Shown here: piece by piece, positions 8,582 through 16,013 of the stretch | How positions within the stretch are numbered: position 1 is the stretch's first letter | Layout: the number at the start of each line of letters is the position of its first letter | Source: Sandaracinaceae bacterium | GTDB lineage: Bacteria; Myxococcota_A; Polyangia; Polyangiales; Sandaracinaceae | DNA length: 64,000 bases | NCBI GenBank assembly: GCA_040218145.1 | Contig: JAVJQK010000033.1 | Coordinates: 62,001 to 126,000 of the forward strand | Direction: 5' to 3' | Program-made: the position numbers and the translations under genes | Notes under the pieces: generated by a model | What the model was told of the DNA's origin: nothing | Databases searched by the model: none | What the model saw: only the letters and a program-made list of their open reading frames with translations

Positions 8582-9555
8582 TCCGGCTCAGCGCCCCCGG
8601 AAAGCTCATGATCTCCGGGGAGTATGTGGTGCTCGACGGGGCGGAGGCGCTCGTCGCGGCGGTGGACCGACGGCTCATCGCCCTCGGGTCGCGACCCCCG
8701 ATCGACGGCTCACCCGAACGAGGCGCCAGCTCACCGGAGGGCGCGGGACTGCCGCCCGAGGCCTTGCTAGCCAGACAGCATGCCGAGGACGTGCTCGGCG
8801 CCACCGACATGGACCTCCACATCGACGCCAGCGCGCTCCGCAGCTCCGACCGCAAGCTCGGGCTCGGCTCGTCTTCGGCGGCCTCGGCGGCGGCCGCGGG
8901 CGCGGTCGTCGCGTATCACGGAGGCGACGTCGCAGCGGAGCGGCGGCGCGTGCTCGAGTGGGCGCTCCGCGGTCACCGGGCCATCGCCCCTCAGGGCAGC
9001 GGCGCCGACGTGGCCGCGGCCACGCTGGGCGGGCTCGTGCGCTTCGAGCGCGAGCGCGCCGAGGACGCGCGGGTGGTCGAGTGGCCGGCCGAGCTCCGCG
9101 TGGAGGTCGTCTGGACGGGCAAGCCCGCGCGGACGAGCGAGCTGGTGGCGAAGGTGCGGGCGCTCCGGGAGCGCGACCCCGCCGCCTACCGAAGCGCGAG
9201 CTCGCCGCTCCACGCGGCGGCCGAGGCGCTGCTCGGCGCGGTGCTCGAGGGCGACGCCGAGGAGACCACGCGCGCGGCCGATGCGCACGGAGAGGCGATG
9301 CGAGGCCTGGGCGAGGCGGCCGACGCCCCGATCGTCACGCCGCTGCTCGCGGAGGCGGCGCGGCTGGCGAGGGCGCACGGCGGCGGCGCCAAGCCCAGCG
9401 GCGCGGGCGGCGGCGACGTGGCCCTCGCCTTCTTCACCCGTGACGACGACGCGGCGGCCTTCCGGCGCGCCTGCCCCGAGGCGGGGCTGGACCTACTGTC
9501 CGTGCAGCTGGGCGCCGAAGGCGTCCGCCTGGACTCCGGCACCGCAGAACCCTGA
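8578..9555 (+). CDS. Phosphomevalonate kinase (ERG8-like GHMP kinase)
   Basis: This GHMP kinase is assigned to the 5-phosphomevalonate to 5-diphosphomevalonate step. APGKLMISGEYVVLDGAEAL is the start block of the ERG8/bacterial phosphomevalonate kinase type. GLGSSSAASAAAAGAVV (about residues 99-115) is the ATP loop, QGSGADVAAATLGG the central motif, and KPSGAGGGDVALAF the C-terminal GHMP motif. GTG 8578 overlaps the preceding stop. The length is 325 residues. The assignment to phosphomevalonate rather than another small molecule rests on motifs plus position between the other mevalonate genes, where exactly this activity would otherwise be missing. Confidence 0.88.
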   Translation: MIRLSAPGKLMISGEYVVLDGAEALVAAVDRRLIALGSRPPIDGSPERGASSPEGAGLPPEALLARQHAEDVLGATDMDLHIDASALRSSDRKLGLGSSSAASAAAAGAVVAYHGGDVAAERRRVLEWALRGHRAIAPQGSGADVAAATLGGLVRFERERAEDARVVEWPAELRVEVVWTGKPARTSELVAKVRALRERDPAAYRSASSPLHAAAEALLGAVLEGDAEETTRAADAHGEAMRGLGEAADAPIVTPLLAEAARLARAHGGGAKPSGAGGGDVALAFFTRDDDAAAFRRACPEAGLDLLSVQLGAEGVRLDSGTAEP

Positions 9556-9571
9556 CGAACGGCGACCCCCC

Positions 9572-10879
9572 ATGGTGACCTCGAGACTCCCCGGCTTCTA
9601 CAAGCTGACCCTGAGCGAACGGCGCCGTATCGCGGCCGAGGCGCTCGGCGTCGACGTGCGCGAGCTCGAGGCGGCGCTCGAGGACGGGGGCATCGAGCTG
9701 GCCCGGGCCGACAAGACCATCGAGAACGTGATCGGCACCTACGCCATGCCGTTCGCGCTCGGGCTCAACGTGCAGATGAACGGGCGCGACTACCTCGTGC
9801 CGATGGTGGTGGAGGAGCCCTCGGTGGTCGCCGCGGCCTCGAACGCGTCGAAGATCATCCGCGGCGGCGGGGGCTTCGAGGTCGAGGCGGACGCGCCGGT
9901 CATGATCGCGCAGATCCAGCTCGACGGCGTGCCCGACGTGGCCGCCGCGCGCGCGGCGATCGAGGGCGCAAAGGCGGAGCTGCTCCGCCTGGCCGACGAG
10001 GCGGTGCCCAACCTGCTGGCCCGCGGCGGGGGCGCGCGAGACCTCGAGGTGCGAGACCTGGGCGACGGCTGGCTCGTGACCCACGTGCTCGTCGACTGCC
10101 GCGACGCCATGGGCGCCAACCTCGTCAACACCGTCGCCGAGGCGCTCAGCGATCGGGTGGCCGAGCTGGCCGGCGGGCGCATCGGCTTGCGCATCCTCAG
10201 CAACCTCTCCGACCGCCGCAACGTCAGGGTGCGCTGCGCCATCCCCGTGGCCGAGCTCTCGTTCGGCGGGTACGCCGGCGCCGAGGTGCGCGACCGGATC
10301 GTCAAGGCGAGCGAGTTCGCGGAGCGCGACCCCTACCGCGCCGCGACCCACAACAAGGGCACGATGAACGGCATCGACCCGGTCGTGATCGCCACCGGCA
10401 ACGACTGGCGCGCGGTCGAAGCCGGCGCGCACGCGTACGCGGCCCGCAACGGCTCCTACGAGCCGCTGTGCACTTGGCGCCGCGGCGACGACGGCGCGCT
10501 CGTGGGCACGATGGAGGTCCCGCTCGCGCTGGGCACCGTGGGCGGCACCCTGCGGGTGCACCGCGGCGCGCGCTTCGGGCTCGAGGTCGCGGGTGTGGAC
10601 AGCGCGCAGGAGCTGGCGATGCTCGCGGCCTGCGCCGGCGTGGCGAGCAACCTCGCGGCCCTGCGTGCCCTCGCGACCGACGGCATCCAGCGCGGCCACA
10701 TGGCGCTGCACGCGCGGAGCGTGGCCATCGCGGCCGGCGCGCGCGGCGACCACGTCGAGCACGTCGCCAAGGCGATCCACGAGGCCGGGCGCGTGACCGT
10801 CGAGGCCGCGCGCGAGGTCCTGCGGGGCATGCTCGGGCTGCCGGAGCCGCAGGCGGTCGTCGAGCGCACGGCCGAGTAG
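9572..10879 (+). CDS. mvaA: Class II hydroxymethylglutaryl-CoA reductase
   Basis: HMG-CoA reductase interconverts HMG-CoA and mevalonate. The bacterial class II type is shown by ENVIGTYAMPFALGLNVQMN, the catalytic-Glu block VVEEPSVVAAASNASK, NKGTMNGIDPV with the catalytic Lys, GNDWRAVEAGAHAYA with the catalytic Asp, and GHMALHARSVA with the catalytic His. The length of 435 residues is typical. In the degradative pseudomonad enzyme class II acts in mevalonate catabolism. Here, clustered with three mevalonate-consuming enzymes and a prenyl synthase, the biosynthetic direction is the natural reading (inference). HMG-CoA synthase, thiolase and IPP isomerase are not in the window. Confidence 0.93.
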   Translation: MVTSRLPGFYKLTLSERRRIAAEALGVDVRELEAALEDGGIELARADKTIENVIGTYAMPFALGLNVQMNGRDYLVPMVVEEPSVVAAASNASKIIRGGGGFEVEADAPVMIAQIQLDGVPDVAAARAAIEGAKAELLRLADEAVPNLLARGGGARDLEVRDLGDGWLVTHVLVDCRDAMGANLVNTVAEALSDRVAELAGGRIGLRILSNLSDRRNVRVRCAIPVAELSFGGYAGAEVRDRIVKASEFAERDPYRAATHNKGTMNGIDPVVIATGNDWRAVEAGAHAYAARNGSYEPLCTWRRGDDGALVGTMEVPLALGTVGGTLRVHRGARFGLEVAGVDSAQELAMLAACAGVASNLAALRALATDGIQRGHMALHARSVAIAAGARGDHVEHVAKAIHEAGRVTVEAAREVLRGMLGLPEPQAVVERTAE

Positions 10880-10884
10880 CCGCT

Positions 10885-11313
10885 TCAGTCCATCGCGGCC
10901 ACGACCTTCAGCAGATCGTGGCTCGTGACGATGCCGACCAGCTCGTTCTTCGCGTCGACCACCGGGAGGCAGTCGAAGCGCGCCTCCACCATCTTGCGCG
11001 CCGCGACCGAGATCGGCGTCTCGGGGAGCACCGTCTGTGGGTTGACGGTCATGATGGCGCGCACGAACGTGTTGGCCTTGAACATCGCGTCCTTGGACGC
11101 CGCGGCGGGGCCGCGCTCGAGCTGGTTGACGGTGAAGCGAAAGAGATCGCGCTGACTCAACAGCCCGACCAGGTTGCGGTCGTCCACCACGGGCAGGTGA
11201 CGGAAGCGAAAGCGCTCCATGTCGAAGGCGACCTCGGCGAGGTTGTCCTCCTCGTGAAGCACGACGACCTCGTCGGTCATGATCTCGGAGACGGTGCGGC
11301 TCATGGGTCTCAT
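10885..11313 (-). CDS. Tandem CBS-domain protein
   Basis: This 142-residue protein consists almost wholly of two CBS motifs. The first covers VSEIMTDEVVVLHEEDNLAE to HLPVVDDRNLVGLLSQRDL, and the second IMTVNPQTVLPETPISVA to CLPVVDAKNELVGIVTSHDL. Such Bateman modules bind adenosine nucleotides or S-adenosyl compounds and report energy or redox state to partners. No fused effector domain is present. ATGs exist at 11313 and 11304; the upstream one is given, and the shorter MSRTVSEIM start is equally possible. It converges on the HMG-CoA reductase gene with a 5-bp gap, so it is not part of that operon. Confidence 0.88.
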   Translation of the reverse strand: MRPMSRTVSEIMTDEVVVLHEEDNLAEVAFDMERFRFRHLPVVDDRNLVGLLSQRDLFRFTVNQLERGPAAASKDAMFKANTFVRAIMTVNPQTVLPETPISVAARKMVEARFDCLPVVDAKNELVGIVTSHDLLKVVAAMD

Positions 11314-11348
11314 GTGGCCACCGCCAGACGTCGCGCAATGGCGAGGGG

Positions 11349-12680
11349 TCAGATCAGCGGGCCCGAGCAGAAGCGGCGGTCGCCGAAGCAGTCGGTCTCC
11401 ACGCCGAAGGCCTGCACGATGCTGGTCAACAGATCATTGTGGCTGGCCCCGTCGAAGCGCAGATGGCGCCCCATCTCGAAGCCGCCGCCGCCGCCCGCGA
11501 GGAGGAACGGCATGTTGCGGCGCGTGTGGCTGTTGCCCTTGCCCAGCTCGTTGCCCCACACCACCAGCGTGTTGTCGAGCAGGGTGCCGTCGCCCTCGGG
11601 GATGGACTCCAGGCGAGCGAGGAGCGACGCGAACTGCTCGGCGTACCAGGTGTTGATCTGGATGATCTTCTCCTGCGCCGCGCCGTTGGAGTCGCCCTCG
11701 TGCGAGAGGTCGTGGTGCCGGTCGGTGAAGCCGAGGTGCGGGAAGCTCATCTGCCCGACCGAGCGGTTCCACTGCAGGCTGGCCACCCGGGTCAGATCGC
11801 ACGCGAAGGCCATGGTCACGAGCTCGCTCATGTGATCGACCAAGACCGGGTAGTTGTCCGCGCTGCGGAGGTCTCCGACCGGGCTGCCCAGCTCCGGGAT
11901 CGCGCAGGCGGCGCCGACCGCGGGAGAGCTCTCGAGCCGCCGCTCGAGCTCGCGCACGGACTCGAGGTGGGAGTCGAGCTTCTGGCGGTCCTCCGAGCCG
12001 AGGCGCGGACGCACCCGCTCGAAGTCCTGCCGGGCGAAGTCCAGCACGCTGCGGCGAAGCGCTCGGCGACGCTCGACGCCGGTCGCGTCCTCGCCGAGGT
12101 CTCCGAAGAGCCGGTCGAACGCCTGCCACGGATCGTCCTCGGGCGGCAGCGGCTCGCCCGCCGAGCGATAGACCATGCGGGACCAGACGTTCTCCGCGCG
12201 GCCCACGTCCACGCCGAGCTCCACCGAGGGGAAGGGCGTGTCGGCGCCGATCTGCATCGCCACCGCCTGATCGATGCTCATGCTGCTCGCCCAGGACACG
12301 GGCGGGCACGAGTCGCAGCCGCCCATCGTGTCGCCCGGGAGCAGCTCGACGCCCGTCCAGAGGCAGCCCATGCCCTTCTGGTGTCCGTCGCCGGGGCCCG
12401 TGTAGGAGATCTGCTGGTCGATCCCCTGGAGGATCAGGAGCTTCTCCCGGAAGGGCTCGAGGGACGAGAGGATCCGCTTCAGGCGGAAGCCGCGGCCGGT
12501 GTCGTCGGGGAAGTACTCGCCCGGGAACGTGCCGTTCGGGCTGAAGACGACGAGCAGGCGCTTGGGCGCCTCGGACGGCTGCGCCTCACCCCGGAGGATC
12601 TTCCAGAACGGCACCGTCAGCGCGGTCGCGCCGGCGGCGCCCACGAACCCGCGGCGGGTCCACTTCTTCAGCGCCTTCAT
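11349..12680 (-). CDS. DUF1552 family exported protein with Tat-type signal
   Basis: The N-terminus MKALKKWTRRGFVGAAGATA carries a twin-arginine-like signal (TRRGFVG), predicting folded export. The remainder matches the DUF1552 family in layout: RLLVVFSPNGTFPGEYFPD early, repeated Gly/Ser/His-rich stretches, SFPHLGFTDRHHDLSHEGD, and LVVWGNELGKGNSHTRRNMP near the C-terminus. That resembles the metal-ligand pattern of alkaline phosphatase/DUF1501-type proteins. The length is 443 residues. In Planctomycetes and Myxococcota these genes sit beside DUF1592 genes, as here (129 bp downstream of the DUF1592 stop). The biochemical role is not established. A G-run precedes the ATG as a possible ribosome-binding site. 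Confidence 0.85.
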   Translation of the reverse strand: MKALKKWTRRGFVGAAGATALTVPFWKILRGEAQPSEAPKRLLVVFSPNGTFPGEYFPDDTGRGFRLKRILSSLEPFREKLLILQGIDQQISYTGPGDGHQKGMGCLWTGVELLPGDTMGGCDSCPPVSWASSMSIDQAVAMQIGADTPFPSVELGVDVGRAENVWSRMVYRSAGEPLPPEDDPWQAFDRLFGDLGEDATGVERRRALRRSVLDFARQDFERVRPRLGSEDRQKLDSHLESVRELERRLESSPAVGAACAIPELGSPVGDLRSADNYPVLVDHMSELVTMAFACDLTRVASLQWNRSVGQMSFPHLGFTDRHHDLSHEGDSNGAAQEKIIQINTWYAEQFASLLARLESIPEGDGTLLDNTLVVWGNELGKGNSHTRRNMPFLLAGGGGGFEMGRHLRFDGASHNDLLTSIVQAFGVETDCFGDRRFCSGPLI

Positions 12681-12809
12681 GAGGCCCCCCGAAATCGCGG
12701 GTCGACGTGCACCGGGACCTCGTGCAGGTGCGCGGCGTCGCTGCGCTCTTCGGGCTCGGGCGCGGGACGGCGCCAGCGCGGCGGGCGGTACCCGCTCCTT
12801 CCGGTCGGC

Positions 12810-14462
12810 TCAATCACGAATCACCCCCGACGGCACCTGCTGGTGCCGGAACGCGTCGCTCTGGACCACCGCGATCATCAGCGCGCGGAGGTCGTAACCC
12901 GAGGCGTGGAAGTCCTCCTGGAGCCGCTGGACCGAGCAGAGATCCCACTCGGTCTCCGTGCGACCCATCGCGTATCGGAAGAGCTGCATGGCCACGCACT
13001 CGCGCACCTGCTGGCTCCCGGCGAGCAGACCCGCCAGCTCGGGCACGCCATAGAAGGCGCCGTCCGCGTCCACCGTCGCGAGCACCTCGCCCGTGGCGTC
13101 CACCGTCGCGCCCTCGTCCAGCTCCCGCCAGCGCCCCATCGCGTCGTAGTGCTCGAAGCCGAACCCGATCGGGTCCATCAGCTGGTGGCAGCCGCGGCAG
13201 CGCTCGTTCTGGCTGTGCTCGGCGAAGCGCTCCCGGGTGGAGAGGCCCGGCGCCGGGTCGGGCGCGACCACCGCGATGTCGTCCGGCGGCGGCGGGAGCT
13301 GCTGACAGAGCAGCCGCGTCCGCACGAACAGCCCGCGGTGGATCGGATCGCTCTGGTTCGGCTTGGAGAGCACGGTGAGCAGGCCCGGCTGGGTCAGCAG
13401 CCCGGCGCGCTGGCTCGGGTCGAGCTCCACGCGCTGCAGATCGTCGCCTTCGACCCCGTCGATGCCGTAGCTGCGGGCCAGAGGGCCGTCGACGTAGGCG
13501 TGGGTCCCGAGCAGGAGCGTATCGACATCGCCACCTTCGGTGAGGAACGCGTCTTCGACGTAGCGCTCGACCGACGCGCGGAGCCGGTGGCCGGTGTCGG
13601 CCTCGAAATCCGGGTAGCGCTCGGCGTCGCGGCGGGCTCCCTCGAGCACGTCGAGGTGGAGCCACTGTCGCGCGAAGTCGCGGACCCCGGCGATGGCGCG
13701 CTCGTCCTCGAGCATGCGGCGCGCCTGGGCCTCGAGCCCGGCGGGATCGGACAGCTCGCCCGCGCCCGCCGCCTCGAGCAGGGTGTCGTCGGGGATGGAG
13801 CCCCACAGGAAGAACGAGAGCCGGCTGGCCACCGCGAAGTCGTCCAGCGCGACCGTGTCCCCCGGTCGGGCCGCCGGATCCGGCGCGGACTCGACGTGGT
13901 AGAGGAAGCTCGGCGCGCTGAGCACGCCCTGGATCACCACCTGGATCCCGGTCCGGAAGTCGTACGCGCGGCCCACCTGATAGAGCGCGAAGAGACGCTC
14001 CGCCTCGTCGGCCTCGAGCGGCCGTCGGAAGGCGCGCATCCCGAAGCGCGAGATGAGCTGGCGCGCGCAGGCGTCCTCGCCCATCGCGGCGACGTCACAG
14101 TCGAGCAGCGCGTCGAAGCGCGTCGCCACCGCCTGCTCGGCCAGCGACTCGGCCGCGTCGACATACTGCTCTGCCAGCAGCGGTGATACCCGCGCGCCGA
14201 CCTCGTAGCCGCTCGTGTCGTCGTCGGCCGCGAAGTCACGCGCCGCGCGCGCCTCGAAGCCGAGCAGGTGGGTGGTGGCCCGGTCGTACTCGGCGCGGGT
14301 CAGGTGCTCGAGCGGCGCCAGATCGACCTGCGGCAGATCGCAGCCCGCGGCGGGTCCTGGCCCGTCCTCCCCGGGGCGGAACGGCCGCTCGCCTCCGGGG
14401 GGGAGGACCGAGCCCTGACACCCCAGGACGAGGACGGCCAACCAGGCGTGTGCCCGAGTCAT
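12810..14462 (-). CDS. DUF1592-type multidomain lipoprotein with CxxCH motif
   Basis: The domain order is that of the planctomycete-type family: DUF1587 (HLTRAEYDRATTHLLG), DUF1595 (SRFGMRAFRRPLEADEA), DUF1592 (ASRLSFFLWGSIPDDTLL), DUF1588 (PIHRGLFVRTRLLC, then CRGCHQLMDPIGFGFEHYDA) and DUF1585 (LFRYAMGRTETEWDLCSV). The CRGCH sequence is a CxxCH motif and could bind c-type heme; this is inferred. MTRAHAWLAVLVLGCQGS is a lipoprotein signal. ATG 14462 is preferred over an upstream frame extension because a GGGAG site lies 5 bp upstream and the signal peptide then begins correctly. The product has 550 residues. It is upstream of and co-oriented with the DUF1552 gene, as in other genomes. Confidence 0.87.
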   Translation of the reverse strand: MTRAHAWLAVLVLGCQGSVLPPGGERPFRPGEDGPGPAAGCDLPQVDLAPLEHLTRAEYDRATTHLLGFEARAARDFAADDDTSGYEVGARVSPLLAEQYVDAAESLAEQAVATRFDALLDCDVAAMGEDACARQLISRFGMRAFRRPLEADEAERLFALYQVGRAYDFRTGIQVVIQGVLSAPSFLYHVESAPDPAARPGDTVALDDFAVASRLSFFLWGSIPDDTLLEAAGAGELSDPAGLEAQARRMLEDERAIAGVRDFARQWLHLDVLEGARRDAERYPDFEADTGHRLRASVERYVEDAFLTEGGDVDTLLLGTHAYVDGPLARSYGIDGVEGDDLQRVELDPSQRAGLLTQPGLLTVLSKPNQSDPIHRGLFVRTRLLCQQLPPPPDDIAVVAPDPAPGLSTRERFAEHSQNERCRGCHQLMDPIGFGFEHYDAMGRWRELDEGATVDATGEVLATVDADGAFYGVPELAGLLAGSQQVRECVAMQLFRYAMGRTETEWDLCSVQRLQEDFHASGYDLRALMIAVVQSDAFRHQQVPSGVIRD

Positions 14463-14467
14463 GTCGA

Positions 14468-14472
14468 CTCCC
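14468..14472 (-). promoter_or_regulatory. Ribosome-binding site fixing the DUF1592 start
   Basis: The minus strand reads GGGAG here, 5 bp before ATG 14462. No comparable site is tied to the longer open frame. Together with the lipoprotein signal that begins at 14462, it decides the start. Confidence 0.5.
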
Positions 14473-14608
14473 GCCGCAAGTGTCACGCCACCGAGTGGGC
14501 CCCCGATCCGTGCCTACCGCGGCTGGCATGGAACCTCTCTCGCTCCAACGCGGAGCATGGCGCGCTCCGCGCTCCACGAGCCCGCGGGGCCAGCGCGGCG
14601 ACCCCTCG

Positions 14609-14666
14609 GGGACGGTGTTTACTTGTTGACTTGATACGTATCAAGTCGACAAGTAAACACCGTCCC
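14609..14666. repeat. 58-bp near-perfect palindrome, REP/MITE-like
   Basis: The two 29-base halves are reverse complements except for one T/G pair (14627 with 14648). The outer part is GC-rich (GGGACGG/CCGTCCC) and the inner part is unusually AT-rich for this window (TTTACTTG, CTTGATAC|GTATCAAG). The arm GTAAACACCGTCCC resembles ends of palindromic repeats linked elsewhere to REP-associated tyrosine transposases (family recollection, not verified). It lies in the 221-bp gap between the divergent DUF1592 start and the end of the enoyl-CoA hydratase gene. It could also fold as a terminator for the latter's transcription. Confidence 0.7.
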
Positions 14667-14683
14667 TGAGCTCGCGGCGCAGG

Positions 14684-15460
14684 TCAGGTGCCGCGGAACG
14701 CGGGATCGCGCTTCTCGAGCAGGGCCGCCATGCCCTCCTTCGCGTCGTCGGTCGCGACGGTCACCGCCTGCGCGTACGCTTCGCGGTAGGCGGCCGCGCG
14801 CTCGTCCCAGCCCAGCCCCTGCCGCAAGCTCCGCTTGGTCGTGCGCACCGCGATCGGGCCGTTCGCCGCGATCGCGCGCGCGACGTCCATCGCCTCGTCG
14901 AGGGGAGCGTCGCTCGCCGCGTTGAACAGCCCCGCCGCCGCGCCCTCCTCCGCGTCGAAGAGCCGGCCGGTGTAGAGCCACTCGCTGGCCTTCACGACGC
15001 CCACGATGCGGGGGAGCAGATAGCTCACGGCCATGCCCGGGTGGAGGCCGAGCTTGGTGAAGTTCGCTCCGTACTTGGCGCCCCGCTTGGCGTATCGAAG
15101 ATCACACATCAGCGCGAGCCCGAAGCCGCCGCCGATCGCGTGCCCGTTGAGCGCGCCCACGATCGGCACCTCCACGTCGAGCAGGCTCAGGAACGGCTCG
15201 TACATCGCATAGGAGCGCTCGTGTGGCTGGCGCCCGGGCTGCTCGCGCTGGATCTGGGCCTTGAAGTCGGCCCCCGCGCAGAACGAGCGGCCCTCCCCCG
15301 TGACCACCAGGCACCGCAGGTCCTGATCGGCCCTGGCCTCGCGCACCCGCGCGGCCACCCCCTCGAGCACCTCCTCGGTCATCGAGTTCCGGTTGTCCGG
15401 CCGGTTCAGGGTCATCACCCCGACGCCGCCTTCGCGCGCATAGAGAACCGCGTCGCTCAT
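14684..15460 (-). CDS. Enoyl-CoA hydratase/isomerase (crotonase) family protein
   Basis: This is a crotonase-fold enzyme acting on acyl-CoA thioesters. MTLNRPDNRNSM and GEGRSFCAGADFKAQ form the CoA-binding and first oxyanion-hole region. NGHAIGGGFGLALMCDLRYA gives the second oxyanion glycine. KLGLHPGMAVSYLLPRIVG and ASEWLYTGRLFDAEEGAAAG follow. Its 258 residues fit. Aligned by eye with classical enoyl-CoA hydratase, the second glutamate (in ASEW) is kept. The first falls on a Phe (YGANFTKLG against FGxPExxLG), so hydratase activity is not assured and an isomerase or other crotonase reaction is possible. The neighbours give no pathway. Confidence 0.85.
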   Translation of the reverse strand: MSDAVLYAREGGVGVMTLNRPDNRNSMTEEVLEGVAARVREARADQDLRCLVVTGEGRSFCAGADFKAQIQREQPGRQPHERSYAMYEPFLSLLDVEVPIVGALNGHAIGGGFGLALMCDLRYAKRGAKYGANFTKLGLHPGMAVSYLLPRIVGVVKASEWLYTGRLFDAEEGAAAGLFNAASDAPLDEAMDVARAIAANGPIAVRTTKRSLRQGLGWDERAAAYREAYAQAVTVATDDAKEGMAALLEKRDPAFRGT

Positions 15461-15557
15461 GCCCCGCCCATATCACATCTCGCCAACCTCGTTGGCCCTG
15501 GCGCCGCGGGATGGGCCGGCGCGACCTCGGGCATCACGCTTGCCCCCCGCGGCCGTC

Positions 15558-16007
15558 ATGCGGCTGCTCCCGTGGATCCTCCTGGCCCAGGCCTGTGCCC
15601 TCGCCCCGGCCGAGCCGCCGGACTGTCGGCACGGGCTCTTCGTCCAGCGAGCGCAGGTCATCGACACGGAGACGAAATGGTCGGGGACCCCGTTCGGCTG
15701 TCTGCCGAGGCGCCCGATCGAGGACCTCGGCGTGCCCAGGTGCCAGCTCGTGGAGGAGCGGTTCGGTGAGGGTGAGTGCGACGACGTCGCGGGTCGGGCT
15801 CGACTCGACGCCAGTGATCCGACCGTCTGTGAGGTCACCGTTCGCGCGCGCGACGAGGTCGGCCTGGCTGGCTACCGCCTCATCGCCCCCGACGCGATCT
15901 GCCGCGGTTCCCCTGCGCAGGTCGTCATCGAGCCGCGCACCCCCGCGAACACCCTGGTCACCCTGCGCTGCCAGACCGCGCTGAGCGAGCCCGCGACCTG
16001 CGAGTGA
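15558..16007 (+). CDS. Small exported protein of unknown function
   Basis: ATG 15558 opens a likely signal sequence (MRLLPWILLAQACALAPAEP) followed by about 130 residues with eight or so cysteines, suggesting a disulfide-bonded exported protein. LAQAC is close to, but not a good match for, a lipobox. A longer open frame reaches 15459 but adds a Pro/Arg-rich stretch unlike a signal peptide. No domain was recognised. It is divergent from the enoyl-CoA hydratase gene and converges on the ferritin-like gene with a 6-bp gap. The codon pattern is ordinary for the window. Function unknown. Confidence 0.55.
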   Translation: MRLLPWILLAQACALAPAEPPDCRHGLFVQRAQVIDTETKWSGTPFGCLPRRPIEDLGVPRCQLVEERFGEGECDDVAGRARLDASDPTVCEVTVRARDEVGLAGYRLIAPDAICRGSPAQVVIEPRTPANTLVTLRCQTALSEPATCE

Positions 16008-16013
16008 GGCGAG

